Of a stretch of 64,000 nucleotides of DNA, positions 23,598 to 36,190 are shown in pieces. The first letter of the stretch is position 1; every line of letters begins with the position of its first letter. The DNA is from Lactifluus volemus (Eukaryota; Basidiomycota; Agaricomycetes; Russulales; Russulaceae). Position numbers and translations under genes: made by a program. The DNA lies in NCBI GenBank assembly GCA_022376515.1, contig WTXI01000013.1, positions 496,001-560,000 of the forward strand. The letters run 5' to 3'. Below the pieces are notes generated by a model. The model was not told the origin of the DNA, ran no database searches, and worked only from the letters and a program-made list of their open reading frames with translations.

Positions 23598-25129
23598 GTC
23601 GGTGGTAAGGCAAGAGGAGCTTTGGCAGTTCGACAAAAAAAAAAAACTCAGATTCTCCTGTGGCATTGTCACACTGGCCTTGTCCAACCTGGGCCTTATT
23701 TAAGAAAATTCATTCACATTGTCATTTTCAACAACTGGGCGACGACGATTCTAGCTGCCAACAATGTCAAAAATGAACAAACTTTATAAACGATTCTCCA
23801 CGGAGTCTCGCGCTACTCCCATTCATTCGTGTTATTAATAATCAATTTACCTTATGCAAACGTTCCCTCCCGCCATTCGGGTTGCGCTGGTCATAACCGA
23901 CGAAGGAGTTGATGTGCTCACCGGCGTTTGCCTGATATTTGTAAGCTCAGCCTTAGCAACCTGTGATGTGATAAGAACAGTATAGATGCGAACAAAAATA
24001 TATGTCACAAAGTGAACAATTTGTCCCTGAGTAGAGTGTGAGACGGGCAAGTCTGGTCGGAAGCCTGGCGATGATAACGTAAACCGTGAAACGCTCGTGA
24101 AGTCGGTAATTCCACCTGTCCCTCGAATGTTTACTATCCGGTTAGCCCCGGTCCCGGGGGGTGCCCGGCCAAGTCGCCCATTTCACCGCCTATGGGGCCA
24201 GCCCTACATGGACTTCCTAATAAAGACAGCTTAATGGCTCTGCATGGCTTCCCTTCCCAAATGGATGGGTCTCCTCCACATGGGCTGTCGGGATGCTTTC
24301 CAAACTAGGATGGAGAGTGCGTCCCCCGCCATGACCTTCGATCGACAGACAACGGCAGGTGAAAAATGACCTACGGGAGTAACTTGAGTAGATATAGGCT
24401 TATGTGCCACTAGAAATGCCAATACTCATGGTACACTGCTAATCATGACTGGATTCCCTAGTATTTCAGGAGTGTGAACCGGCGATGAGTGCAAACTGCT
24501 GGTTGATGGGATGGACTCAGGATGCCTGTTGAAGAACCCGTCTGAATGTATTTGCACCAACGCACTAAGTGTGATCACTGGAAGCTTAAACAGGAAACCG
24601 AGGCCATCTCAGGAGTCATCCGGGCAAAGGGCAGGTAGTCAAGTCCCGGTTCCAAAGCCTCTCTGGGAAGCTGCGAGATTCTGGACGGCAGTATTAGTTC
24701 GCACACATTACGGGGCCGCAAACGGGCAGTGGAATCTTCTACTACTAGTACGCGCCTGGCCGGGTTCCATTGTTTGGTGTTCCATTGCTATTTCTGCAGC
24801 AGCGAGCTCGGTGCCAGTAGTATACTAGAGTGATCACCCACTACGCCTTTTAGGCGGAAACACGACTAATGATAGCGATGCTTGCGAAAGAAGCGGGGAC
24901 GTAGAAGTGTTGGCTGGCCCGGCCCGCCTCGCCACGTGAACAGCACAATGCTTAGTAATACTCTGGCGGACTCCTTGCATCCGAGTCGACACTGGTTCAC
25001 GACGCGTTTACGCGTAGTTGAGCATATATCTACTACGACTCTTCCATCCATCCCCCCGTAACACCACCAAACGTCCAACCTCACGTTCAGCCCACCGCTA
25101 CCACCCACTCCTTCCTCTCCCGCCGATCT

Positions 25130-25195
25130 ACTCCTGTACCCCAGGGACCACGTCTTTGTCATAGCTACATGTTGCGGTATACAGATGTGTTTTTT
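25130..25195. repeat. dispersed repeat fragment shared with the second pogo-like element
   Basis: TCTTTGTCATAGCTACATGT and its flanks recur with few changes at about 37268-37290, in both cases followed by an A/T homopolymer and then ACTGG/ATGG. This suggests an older, eroded copy of the same element. Confidence 0.6.
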
Positions 25196-25708
25196 TTTTA
25201 AAAAAAACTGGTTCACGACACGACTAGAGAGGCTCTCCCGCGAGGATATTGGTAACGGTCATCTGGTGAGGTTAATACCGTGACTTACAGCATCTGAAAT
25301 TGCCAATAAGTCCACTTTTCTCTCAGCCTAAGAGGTCAAACCGATCCTAAGTTTCATCAATGGCCTTCCAGTTTGGATCAAAAAGAGTTCTATCAGATCC
25401 CAACTGGGTGGTCATTGACAACCATAGGGCCAGTGGTGCAGCTTCATGGATCTCCTCCAGAGTCCAGCATTTCTGACTAAGGACGCTTCATATGCCGTAT
25501 GCCTTTGTGACAGAGGTGCGTCTCAAGATGAAAGTCCAGCGTATATGGCCGAACTGAATTTGAGACGTTTCAGCCTGTGACGCGAAACTCTTGAATCCCT
25601 TCACTGAAATGGAGGAGGGCAGCTCACGCGGATGACCATATCGGCAACCTTTGCGGATTTGATGTCGTGCCTGCACGGTTTTGCCCCCGTCACGATGTCT
25701 GTTCGCAC

Positions 25709-25733
25709 TTTCAAGAATTTACAATTCTTGAAA
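25709..25733. repeat. perfect 11-bp-arm palindrome, HSE-like
   Basis: TTTCAAGAATT and its exact reverse complement flank TAC. Each arm contains TTC-nn-GAA spacing as in heat-shock elements. No gene is close enough to assign a role. Confidence 0.55.
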
Positions 25734-27357
25734 CCGCTATTCTTCTGAACATGTCCAGGAGCGTCGCCAGCTGCTAGGTGGCAGATTGTAGAACATGAAT
25801 CCGCAATTGAACAACCGACCGTCAGCCCTCAAGGTTTCGGTTGTACCCGCTGGGCAATCATAGCAAGTAATTTTATGACCTTGCGCCATATGGACCACCC
25901 CTCTCCGTCCGTCGTTCACTTGCAGGGACAGTTGCCCTGTTTGACCATTGCCGTCAAAGCCTCGGCGAATAGTGCCCGCATTGACAGGTCCCGTTCAGAA
26001 TGTCGAGAACAAAACTCTTCAAGGGGGAGAGCTGACGTAAAGAAACTATTTCATCTCCACCAACGAGGACACTGGAAGAAGGGGGCTCAATGTCATCGCT
26101 CCGTGTCCCGGCTTGAATGTGCTTGAACAACTGAACTCGAACGAAAGAAAATCTGCGAGTGTGCTGTGCAGTGGATTACGCCTCCCTTGGCCAACGCGGG
26201 TGCTGTAACGTCTTATTGTTTTACCCTCACAAGATTGGCATTAAGAAACTTTCTGAATGTCAGTGGAAAGTTAAAGTTCTCGGTATTAACGCCTACCTGT
26301 CCACCTCAGGGTCAACCCGGTCGAATTATGGGCGCCTAATCCCTCTTTGTCAGCTTTAAAGACAAATTACAAAGCGTTTTACGGAGCGAGATGGCAGGCG
26401 TGGGTATGGGACGAAAATGAGAAATTTCCTGGAAAATTTTACAGGGGGCAAAGCATACAATCCTTTGTTCGTGGAAAGCGTATTCTATCACGGTCAGTTG
26501 GTTCGTTGCCGGTGCTTCTAACGATAAATATCTTACATGGTCTGTAGTATCTCACTACAAGAACTTTTTTACTGTACCCTCACTAAGATCAGTAGAAGGT
26601 TTCATATTGGCCAACCGTTCTAGCTTACACCATTCTCGTGAATGCATCCGGGCCACAATCTGGCATGAGAGCTGTACCTTCGCAGTGTGTTGTGCCCCCA
26701 GATTGATTCTCTTCTCAAGGACCCATAGTATAACGTGACAGGGGCATCGCTCAGTTTTTCGGTAATCGTAATTGAATGTCATGATCAACCCCACTTCAGC
26801 GCTTGACTCACCGAAAATAGAAACTCCCAATGGCTAGAACATTGCGGCTACGGACTTCTTGATTGCCGCTCTAGCATACTGTAGCTCTCGAAGTCACTAT
26901 CAAGCCCTCTGGTCACTGAGTATCCTATTTGGACCTCGGTAATTTCCTTACTTTTCGTCGCGGTAGTGAACCGGGAGTTCAGAACTTGCAGATCTTTAGC
27001 CTAGGGCGTCACTCAATTTATGGCCTGCCCTAATTGGTCGAGCAAAGTCAAAGATCGACAACTCGGCGTCAAGCCCAACTGAGCTGCAGCCGGTCTCTGG
27101 CGACGCCGACTTCGACGGCGTTACAATAAGTTTCACAGTTGCGCTCACGTCAAGGCCGCGAGCAGTCGTTTTTTTTTTTGAGTTTACTTCGTGTTAGACC
27201 AGTTCCACTGTGGCCATCCTTACCCGGACTCGGAAGACAGTTTCTTCAGACTCAATGGTACATATAAAATCCGAGTCGTCGGATCTTTGCTGCGGTGTCA
27301 AGGCACTCCCGCGAAATCATGCCGTACTGCACCTGCTTCTAACGTTTGTCATTTAAA

Positions 27358-27367
27358 GCATATATAG
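27358..27367 (+). promoter_or_regulatory. TATA-like element of 7-TM gene copy 1
   Basis: GCATATATAG lies about 35 bp before the ATG at 27402 and is kept in the inverted copy (62597-62611), where the TA run is longer. Confidence 0.4.
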
Positions 27368-27401
27368 AGTAGTTCCCGCATTTCATTCACTCTGACCTGC
27401 C

Positions 27402-29072
27402 ATGAATGGGCCCTCAGAACACGGTAATGTTCAACGTCCGAGTCTTGTTCCGACTGCCCCCAAATAACACCAATCTATTTGACAGGCGTAATTCTGATTG
27501 CCATCCTCTGTAGGTCTTGTAACCCCCTGATCCCCTTTTTGTCGCTGATTTTTCGAGTAGTAGATGGGTTTCTCTTCGGAGTAGTGAGCCAACAATTCTA
27601 TGGATATTGGGTTACAGGTGCGTAAAATTGAGGGCTCTACACCTGGTGACGCTTATTAATATCGTGTGGATAGGTTTCAAAGACACATTACGCTTGAGGT
27701 GAGTACCGCCATCTTTCATGTTGTGGAATACTGACACCGGCTTTTTCGCAGGATCTTTGTTGTCGTACAATATTTCTTCATTGCACTCCAATGTATATTG
27801 TAGGTTTTCCATATTTCCATCACTGAACCTGTATAATCTACTGAATGAATACCAGAATGTGGAGTTTCGCCTACGATCTATTGTATGTACCCTCCTCTCA
27901 AGGCGCCGTTCCCTTCTCATCAGTCTTGTAGTGTTATCCTCAACCTTGGTCGCTCTAAACGTCCGTTTTGCATGGTACGGATGTACAGGTGCTGACTCTT
28001 ATTCAAGGGAGTCTCTGGCAAGGGCCTGTCAATTCGTTGTGTCAAGTGGTCATTATTCTATCAGCAAACATCTTTCTCGCAGCTCGGTTAGTTACTCCTT
28101 CATTTCACCTGTTGACCAGTAACTCCATATTCGTTCAAATTTTAGAATTCAGTACTTATCAAAGAGTCGCTTCCAGAGTGGAATCGTCATCACGCTTTCC
28201 GTCCTTTCTTTCGTGCTTGGTGCGGTCTCCATAATGATAGGTTGGCTGCACACTCAGATTCTGTACGGGTGCTTTCATGTCAATCACCGAGATCTATATT
28301 AAGCCGACCAGCAGTAGCGATTCGATCCAAAATATTATATCTTCTGTCAGGCACGGTACCCAAGCCCTTGTGGAGATCCTCATCACGAGTACGTTGATTC
28401 ATTCGTCGTTGATTACGAGGACTCAGTTGTTCGACGTGATGTGCGTAGTTTTTCTTACTCGGGTGCTTCTCAAGTCCCTTAGCGGTATACGCAACTCGGA
28501 CTCGATCTTGTATTACCTGATTCGCACTGTAATTCAAACCGGCTGCCTTGCCTCGGGCTGGGCCATTGCAGAATTAGCGACAAGGTTCTCTTTGCAAAAT
28601 ACGTTGACTTATCGTCTTTTCGATATCACATCTGGCGCAGTATATACGCATGTGAGTCGTTTTCTCGGCCCATCTCTCTCATTGACGGAATGTGTATTGT
28701 AGGTAATATTTGACACAATTCTATCACGTGTCCAGCTGCGTGAGCATATGGCCGTACAGACACAATTTGAGTTGGGACTATCAGGGCAGGCCCGTCGGGT
28801 ACAGTGTTGCCTTTACATCTCCTGATGTGTGTACCGACGGCTCGCAGTCACAGATTTCACGACAACGAAGATTTACGACCCTATTCTTCCGTAGTTCTGT
28901 TTCCGGTGCGGAAACGTCGGGCACGACGCCCACACGATCTGATTTATTGGAGTCCAAGCCTGTGGGTTCGACCGCCATCAGCGAGGTCAATGCTATAGAA
29001 TTGCAGAATCTGCGTGCAAAGAAATCGGACGAACAGTGCGAGCCTCATCCGAGACAAGAGTGTGAAGACTAG
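27402..29072 (+). CDS. seven-transmembrane DUF6534-type protein (copy 1, apparently intact)
   Basis: A many-exon gene whose peptide pieces follow the Agaricomycete 7-TM DUF6534 pattern. Early pieces include GVILIAILC and GFLFGVVSQQFYGYWVTG. Next are a helix exon (27989-28086, ending SANIFLAAR) and an exon with a membrane helix (28146-28268, IVITLSVLSFVLGAVSIM). The exons 28315-28388, 28449-28651, 28703-28798 and 28848-29072 carry RTVIQTGCLASGWAIAELAT, TYRLFDITSGAVYTH, VIFDTILSRVQLREHM and a Ser/Thr-rich cytosolic tail. These later exons join in phase through 46-60 nt introns; the exons between 27600 and 27980 are less certain. The role is unknown; such proteins are multi-pass membrane proteins often found in families. 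Confidence 0.7.
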
Positions 29073-29745
29073 GTTAAAGAGGGGAAATGTATCGTCGAAA
29101 CTGGCATCGATTCAAGAGTGCTCAGCTAATTTCTGGAACCAATTACTCCACTTCCATGCTTTTTGGGGATTGCTTGTCATACGAAACTGAGGACAATACG
29201 GACATTGGTGGGGACAATGAATCTCGTGTCTGTGCCTGAAGGATTTTTGGGATTTGGGTCGGAAGTTCAGATCTTCAGAAGCAGTACGTAGTCACGGATA
29301 GAGCGGAAGTAGCACTCGCTTTTCGGAAGACGCACACCTGCAAAAGGCTGTTACAGAAAAATGTGGGGCATTTGATCATAACCACGACATGTCTGAGTCG
29401 CACTACTACTAGTACTATCCCGGGCCATAGTAGTATGACACGTGTATGTGCAATGTATAGTTGTATAGTATGATGATATGATACTCGTGGAATGATGGTC
29501 GACCAGAGTTTGCAAGGTAGACACAACGCGAATGAAAACACCAGAAACAACAGTCAGCCTGAGACAGACGAACAAGGGGCAAGATAAGGAGATGATAAGA
29601 CCGAGCGATGACTGGCACACCGGACATCCGTCTCAGTGGCCTCTCAGACTCGGCTGCGCTGGCACATTCCTCCCAGACGGTACATACGTCGTGTCATTCT
29701 GAATGACATTGTGTATGTATCATCTATGATGCATGTGCCAGGTGT

Positions 29746-30851
29746 TGAAGGTGCGGCAGAACGGGGACTTGGGGAGAGATCGAGGCCCAAAAGTCCGCAA
29801 GTCCGCATGTGCAGCGACCGGAGTCACGAGTGTTGGTGATATGTTGGCTAGATCATGTGTGTATGGCTTTGAGTTTCTAGAATGACTAAGAAATTTTTTC
29901 AATTTCAAAACTAGAACAGACTAGTGTTTCTAGAGGCACAAGCGCTAATCACCGCTGGTTCGCTATTGGTAGATCACTCTGGTCGCTCTAGTGCTGTACT
30001 GCTGATCGCCGCCGCCACCGCGCCTCAGCTAAGGATGTCAGCGCAAACGAAAGGAACGAAAGCGGAACGACTCATCATTCCATCAGAAGATTGGACGGCA
30101 ACTGTATTTGGCCTCCGCGCTGGCCTAGATGTACTGTCTCACATACTATACCTTATGAATTCTTTCAGTCCAACGACCAAGTGACACATCCCCCCAAGCT
30201 GAGGAGCGCAGTAGCCACAACAACTGTAAACTAGATAGTGGAGAAAGAACGAAAAAAGGTACGTTGACCCGTTGACCACCAGTCTGCCACATGACAAAAA
30301 CCTGCGAGGCCTGCATCCTTGATGTACTTGCCTTTCGCGACTGTTCAAAGCATGAATAGAGAATTCTCCCACGTTGGAAAGGGTGACATACGGAATGAAC
30401 AGGCGTCATCGGACGATGTAGAATAAATTCAAAGAGTCATGCCACAAGTCCTCTTCCATCCTGATTGAGGAACCCAGCATCTATCAAACCAGGAATCGAA
30501 GCCGCAACCGACGTCGTTGGGGTCCCCACACGGAATCTCATTTGTTTCATGAGGGCTGCTGAGGTTTGTCGAAGGGCACGTAGGGCTCAATCGCAGAACC
30601 CAAGGGTGAATAGAGGTGGGCGAAGTAATAGGCGGCCTCGAAAATTTGGCGGAATACACAGCACGAACGTTTTTAATTTTTGAACTGTGACCAGCTTGAG
30701 AGTATATTACCTTCACATGCTTGATGCGCAGACCTCGGGCAACCTCTGGAATGACAAGGCATCGACGTGGGTAACGGAAAGTGTGGCAATTGCCGACGGC
30801 GATCATGTTTCCATAATTGGTTTAGGTACGGGCTACCGCGTGCTGACGCGC
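29746..30851. other. intergenic, no supported gene
   Basis: Between the duplicated 7-TM segment and the Derlin promoter. No frame on either strand has recognisable protein features. Confidence 0.4.
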
Positions 30852-30858
30852 TGACGTG
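30852..30858 (+). promoter_or_regulatory. UPRE/CRE-like TGACGTG site in the Derlin promoter
   Basis: TGACGTG lies 66 bp upstream of the Derlin ATG, preceded by a second half-like CTGACGCG. TGACGTG is the core bound by Hac1/XBP1-type unfolded-protein-response factors, and Derlin genes are established UPR targets. Seen: the site. Inferred: the regulation. Confidence 0.5.
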
Positions 30859-30923
30859 TTATTCCTTCCGACGACACCAAAGACGACAGTCGTCTCATTT
30901 CTTCGAGGTTCTACTCGCCACAA

Positions 30924-31949
30924 ATGTCGTACACCGGATTTTGGGATGAGATTCGCAAGATACCGCCAGTAACTCGTTTCTTGTGCGCCTCGTCGCTGGC
31001 CGTGTCAGTCCCAGTCATGATGCAACTTTTGAGTCCGTACAAAGTCGTCTTTGTCCGGGAACTGGTGACACGAAATTTCGAAGTACGTGACATATTGCGA
31101 GCATGCATCCAGGTCCTCATGATCTACGTAGCTGTGGAGGGTCTGGTCAAGCTTCTTTTTCGGAGGTCTCGGCTTTTCTGGTTTCTTATTATATCTGAAC
31201 GCTAACACTTGGTTACAGGTTCAGGTTTAAGCTATATCTTTGACCTGGTCATGTTATAGTACGTCCCGATCCATTCTTATACTCCTTCTCCGAACGATCG
31301 CACTATTCAGTCGCTCGTCAAACTCACTCGAGCTCGAACGATACTCGCGGAGATCCCCAGATTATGCCTGGCAGTTGACCATCGCTGCAGGAGCGATATT
31401 AGTTCGTTTATGTATACTGCCGTACCTGAACGCTAAATCGATGCTTTTCCAGGCGCTCAATATCCCACTTGGCACATTTGTGCACTCGCGTGCCCTCATC
31501 GTCTGCCTTCTTTACCTTTCCTCTGCTCTTGCTCCCGCGGGCACCCAGTCATCTCTTATGGGACTCATCACTATCCCTATACAGTACCTTCCGTACGCCA
31601 TGATTGGTGCGCACTTTACTCGCCCTTAGCCTGACCTCCGCTCACCCAACTGCCAGGCTTGGATATGATTATGGGTGGCCCCAGCGCTGCAGCCATAAGC
31701 GTGACAGGTGCCGTCGTTGGGCATCTATGGTGGTGGTTGATCTATGGTGGTGACGGACAGGGACTCCCGGGGTTACGTGAGTTTGGCCTCGCACCGTCAT
31801 GGGTTCGCGCTCTGGTGAGTGACGGTGCGGGGCCAAGTTTAGCGGGGACTGGGGTACATGCTACCCCACCTCGACAGCAACGGCAACCAACAGCCCGTAT
31901 GACAGGATACAACTGGGGAGGTTCAGGGCAAAGACTTGGGTCAGAATGA
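30924..31949 (+). CDS. Derlin (Der1-like), ER-associated degradation rhomboid pseudoprotease
   Basis: Five exons (30924-31082, 31132-31165, 31219-31258, 31311-31606, 31657-31949) join in phase to 273 residues. The N-terminus WDEIRKIPPVTRF is typical of Derlins. The WR motif follows (LWRVWSSFFFGG), then SGLSYIFDLVMLY, several hydrophobic segments and the conserved end YNWGGSGQRLGSE. Derlins sit in the ER membrane and help move misfolded proteins to the cytosol for proteasomal destruction with Hrd1 and Cdc48. They lack the rhomboid catalytic dyad, and none is seen here. Very short exons 2 and 3 (34 and 40 nt) are a notable but consistent feature. The gene is complete. Confidence 0.93.
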
Positions 31950-32017
31950 GGTGTATGTTTTGTCACGCACGACTATCACACATGGTGTCATTCGATATAG
32001 AACTAGCCATATTGGAT

Positions 32018-32765
32018 TTAGTCTTTGACGCCAAACTGCTCCCAATACGCCTGCATTCGTCCGATGTCCTCGTACCGCCCCTTGTTTTTCAACCATGTGA
32101 TCAGGTCTCGCACGCGAAGGATGGCCTGGACGCGCCCTTCTCCGCCGAGCTCCAGTTCCAGTTCCTTGATAGCGCTTCTTCCTTCGTACCCTATCTCCTC
32201 ACGATCCAGTGCCAGCAAGACGCCGACAACTTCTCCCCCAGCTTGGCGTATCATGTCGAGGGCACCCCGGATTGCAGTCCCAGCGGTCATGACGTCATCA
32301 AGCACGAGTACACGCTTCCCCGCGACGGGAACGCCGACCATGCGACCACCCTCGCCATGATCCTTGGCCTCCTTGCGATCATACGCAAAGCCAACGTCAA
32401 TTTGATGTTGTGTATGTAAGAGAACGGCGGTAATAGCGGCGAGGGATATACCCTTATAGGCTGGCCCGAATATGACGTCGAACATTGGGAGTTTCCGAGG
32501 CCCGGTGGTTGAGAGGGCTTTGACGATAGTGTGGGCATAAGCGGTGCATAATGTGTTGAGGAGTGGCCCAGTTGAGATGAGACCCGCGTTAAAAAAATAA
32601 GGTGAAACACTGGTAAATGAATTGGGATGTTAGGGCGTTGTCAAGCCACATCAATACAATACTTTCTCACCGTCCTGATTTAAGGGTGAACGTGCCAAAC
32701 TTGAGAGCGCCTACCGTAAGCGAGTCATTGACCAACTGTATCTGGTAGTTTTCTAGGACGGACAT
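32018..32765 (-). CDS. URA5: orotate phosphoribosyltransferase (URA5 type)
   Basis: Two exons (32765-32671 and 32609-32018) joined by a 61-nt GT-AG intron encode 228 residues, close to yeast Ura5 (226). The PRPP-binding loop VLVLDDVMTAGTA spans about residues 132-144. The catalytic flexible loop YDRKEAKDHGEGG covers about 108-120, and the SPYFFNAG and FGPAYKG segments are in place. The enzyme joins orotate to PRPP to give orotidine 5'-phosphate, the fifth step of cytosolic pyrimidine synthesis. It is transcribed away from the first potassium-channel gene with 245 bp between start codons, so the pair shares an intergenic promoter. No defects are seen. Confidence 0.95.
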
Positions 32766-33010
32766 GGTTGTAGGGTACTGTAATGCGTCGGCCTCAAGGC
32801 GTCGAGGCCTAGACCTAACAGGTGAGACAGCACCGTGATCGTGGGTATCCAATTTATCCGCTATTTTACCCCAGACTCCACATACCCCCGGAACTCACCG
32901 GGCGGGTACCATCGTCCTCGTACTAATACTCCTTACAAACCCACACCCTAGTCTATGCATAATTCTCTGCATGAGCTTCCCCCCGACTTCCTTCTACCCA
33001 ACTTGAACTA

Positions 33011-36000
33011 ATGCCGCCCGCTCTCCTCTCCGCTGCTTTCTTAAGCTATTTTCTCCCCAGACGGGACTCATCCGATAGGCCTGCCTCGGTGCCTGACTCA
33101 GGAGACCCAGAGAAGGTAGATCCAAATACTTCAGGCTCGGGTCAAGACCAGTCCTTCAACGAGGAGAATAATGACAGAGACGATCCCGACGAAGTCCTCG
33201 ATGACTTTGATGAACAGGAGGATACTATCGCTCCCGAAGGAGCAGAGGAGGATCAGGAGGAGGAGGATCGTCCGAGACAGGGCGTGTCTCTTACACCTTC
33301 GACGACAATGTCGTCTACCTTCAGCACTTCTGTGCGGCCTGCCCTTCCCAAGTGTCTGGTCAAGTTTCACGAGACACTCTTCGGAGCTAGTCAAGAACGC
33401 CAAGTTCACGCACCGAGCTATCGTCGCATCCCTATCTTATCCGGAATCCTCATCCCCTTTTCTATCCTTCTCCAAATTCCCGGTCTGACAGAACACTGGT
33501 ATGTTCGTACAAGCAACGGCCAGACCGTTCAAACGAGCAAGAATTCCGCGATATTGACCGTCTCTTTGGCCTTCTCTATGGCATTGGCTGTGATTGCGAA
33601 TATTGCCCTCATCAACCGATTTCTGGAAAGAACAGTCAAGAGAAGCACCATTATCTGTATTGTAGCACTCTCCCTGCATGGTGAGTTTTCCTTTTGATGT
33701 GCCTCCGCATAGCACAGCTCAGCGTCCTCAGATATACTGAATATGGTCACTGTGATCGTATTTGGCACTAAGCACCCAGTCGATAACGGTTTCTCATACG
33801 GCGAAGCATTCTGGATGACCACATGTTCAACTGTCGTATCTATGATCACAAATTTGACTCTGATTTGGGACATTCTCCGAACGCCTAACTTCTCCGCAGC
33901 TGGTATGTTCCTTTTCCTGTTCTGTTTTGCTAGTATGGACTTAGCCCATTGGCCCCACTCAAGGCAGCGGCGTAACACGCAAGCAACGCTCTCTTGTTAT
34001 CATTATAATCACCTTTCTGATTTACCTCGCACTGGGTGCATTAATCACTTCAATCATGATGTCACTCACCTTCCTCAACGGCCTATTCTTCACCGTCGTC
34101 ACAACCCTCACCATTGGCTTTGGTGACATCGTACCGAAAACGTCGTCGCAGCGCTTCGTAGTTTGCTTCTATGCCGTGTTTGGTATCATCATACTTGGCG
34201 CTGGAGTACGCCTCACGTCTGAGGCTATTATAGAAGGTCTTGAGGTCGGCTATCGCATACGCTTGCGAGAATACAGGAGGCGCCGGCGTGAAAGAAAAGA
34301 CGAGCGCAAACAGGTACGCCGCTGGCGGGCAGCTGTGGAGGAACGGCTTGTCGAACGCGGACTTGACGTGTGGACGGCTGATAAGCCTACGATTGGGCCA
34401 TCGCCTGCTCTACCGAACACGCGACCGACGCTGAGTCGCCGAGGGACGTTTGGGGTGGGGCAGGCAATGTACTTGAATACGGAGGCGCTTCCTCCAGATG
34501 TATTGGAGTCAGCCGCACAGGAGGCTGGTGTGCCAGCCGAGAAGTTTATCGGACGTAAGTTTGGAAGGCGCGCTCGGCAGCAGCAGCCGCAGCATCACCA
34601 CCACGGCTCTCAACAGCAACAGGGTGCCAGTGATGAACCTCAACCCAGCCGGAGTGGGCGGGTGCCTCTCGACTTTACTTGGACGCTCGATGATGGGATA
34701 CGTCCGGAGCACAAGTGGCGATGCGTATCGTGGATTGGCCCATTATGGGAGAGGTTTCGCCAGGCACTGCGTCACTCGAGTTCCCAGCAAGCCCCACGTG
34801 AAGAGTTTACTCACAAGGACATGATGATGGTGCTCAAGCAAGATGAGCGTCGATCACTGTACACCAAGGTCTGTCACGTGCTCGTTTGTAATGATACTGA
34901 GGGATACCGAGTACTTGTTAGCTTGGAATGGCGTGGACCCTGTTCTTCATTTTTTGGACCGTAAGTAGTCTCTGGCTAACTCTGAACACCGGGATCAAAC
35001 AATTTATGTTGAACTACTTTTCAAGATTGGCTCTCTCATCTTTTCCAAGACAGAGGGATGGACTTACGGCATTGGGATGTATTTCTGTGAGCTCTACTAT
35101 AATTGTATTATTCTACCTGACACAAACGTATCGCAGGTTTCATTGCTTTCACGACCATCGGATACGGTGACTATGCTCCTCAAACTGAGCTTGGACGTGC
35201 CATATTCGTCTTCTGGGCTTTATTCGGAGTTGGTACCATGACCGTTCTCTTTGCTGGTGTGTCATCCGAACTATGCATTTTCCATTCTTGACGGCTTTGT
35301 GTGCCTCACTGGTAGTTCTTACCGATGCCTTTTCTTCTGGGTATCGCTGCGTTACACGCAGCAAGTCGTTTGATCGCGCCGTCAGTCGGTATCGTCGTGG
35401 TCAGGATCAAGCCATGCGGAATGAGAAGGGTGGGGCGCACAGCCGAAGACTCTCACAGCTAATACCGGCTTTGAAGGCTAATCTTGCCCAAATCCCGCCA
35501 TCACAAGTCGTACAGCCTGATAGTGCATCCACATCCTCGCTGACCCTCGCAGAGGTGGAAGCGTGTCTGCGTTCTCGGTTAGAGCTGCTCCCCGAGATGA
35601 TGTTGAACGAGGTGCTCAGACTGCGTGATCATACGCGGTACTTCCTTATTGCCAACGGACACGTCGATGCGTTGAGTCCGCAAGCGGAGTCGATGGGGAG
35701 GCAACAAGTTCTCGATTTATCTAGAGAGAACGCCATACCCGAGGAGATGAAAGAACTGCTTGATGACATTGCACAGGAGGAAGGGCTCGAGGGGCGGCTA
35801 AAGCGAGAGGTGTGGGATGATGTCCACGCCAGAAACGTGAGTTTTGTTTTGTTTCACATCGCCCTAAGTGGGGTACCTGACTGTGATGCTGTCAGACGCT
35901 GTTTGTGCTTAGCCTTGAGAGTGAGTATCCAGTCACTATAGTCCTGCCGGGTTACGCTGACAATGATATATTTAGAAGGGGCGCGGAGGATGGTTGAAGC

Positions 36001-36190
36001 TGCTGAGCTTGCACTAGGTACAATGGCGAAACGTAACCAGCTACTTCCCCAAGAAGAGCGTGTCGATGAAGGCACGGAGAAGACCAGTGATGGCAAGGAA
36101 CCTGCTGAAGCGGTCGAAGCCAACGGGAGTGCGTTATTAATTGGGACGAAAGATCAAGATCCATCGCCAAGTCCGCCCGATTCAGGTTAA
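33011..36190 (+). CDS. TOK-type two-pore outward-rectifier K+ channel, copy 1
   Basis: Nine exons (33011-33680, 33732-33902, 33964-34868, 34922-34960, 35026-35086, 35137-35256, 35316-35836, 35896-35920, 35976-36190) give 908 residues with no frame break. An acidic N-terminal tail precedes eight expected membrane segments. The first pore carries TTLTIGFGDIVPKT and the second FTTIGYGDYAPQT, the paired selectivity filters of fungal TOK channels. A long Arg-rich and His/Gln-rich cytosolic loop (about residues 355-580) separates the first pore half from the second. The C-terminal tail is helical and charged. TOK channels sit in the plasma membrane and let K+ out on depolarisation. Codon use and splice sites are conserved with the downstream copy. 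Confidence 0.93.

Larger units (their letters stand above)
23598..26944. other. gene-poor stretch with palindrome and dispersed repeat
   Basis: No supported gene. It contains a dispersed repeat fragment near 25130-25190 (shared with 37255-37310) and a perfect palindrome at 25709-25733. Other frames are short and lack domain or splice support. Confidence 0.4.
26945..29745 (+). repeat. segmental duplication, copy 1 (inverted relative to 60.3-63.0 kb)
   Basis: This 2.8 kb segment, from the GGTAGTGAACCGGGAGTTCA motif at 26966 to the TACATACG/CATCTATGA inverted-repeat region at about 29745, matches 63005-60326 on the opposite strand. The match covers an upstream open frame, the TATA-like promoter, the whole 7-TM gene and 3' DNA. 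Copy 1 has a small insertion around 29570-29620 and a poly-T expansion at 27170. The copies diverge by scattered substitutions and 1-nt indels. Confidence 0.9.
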
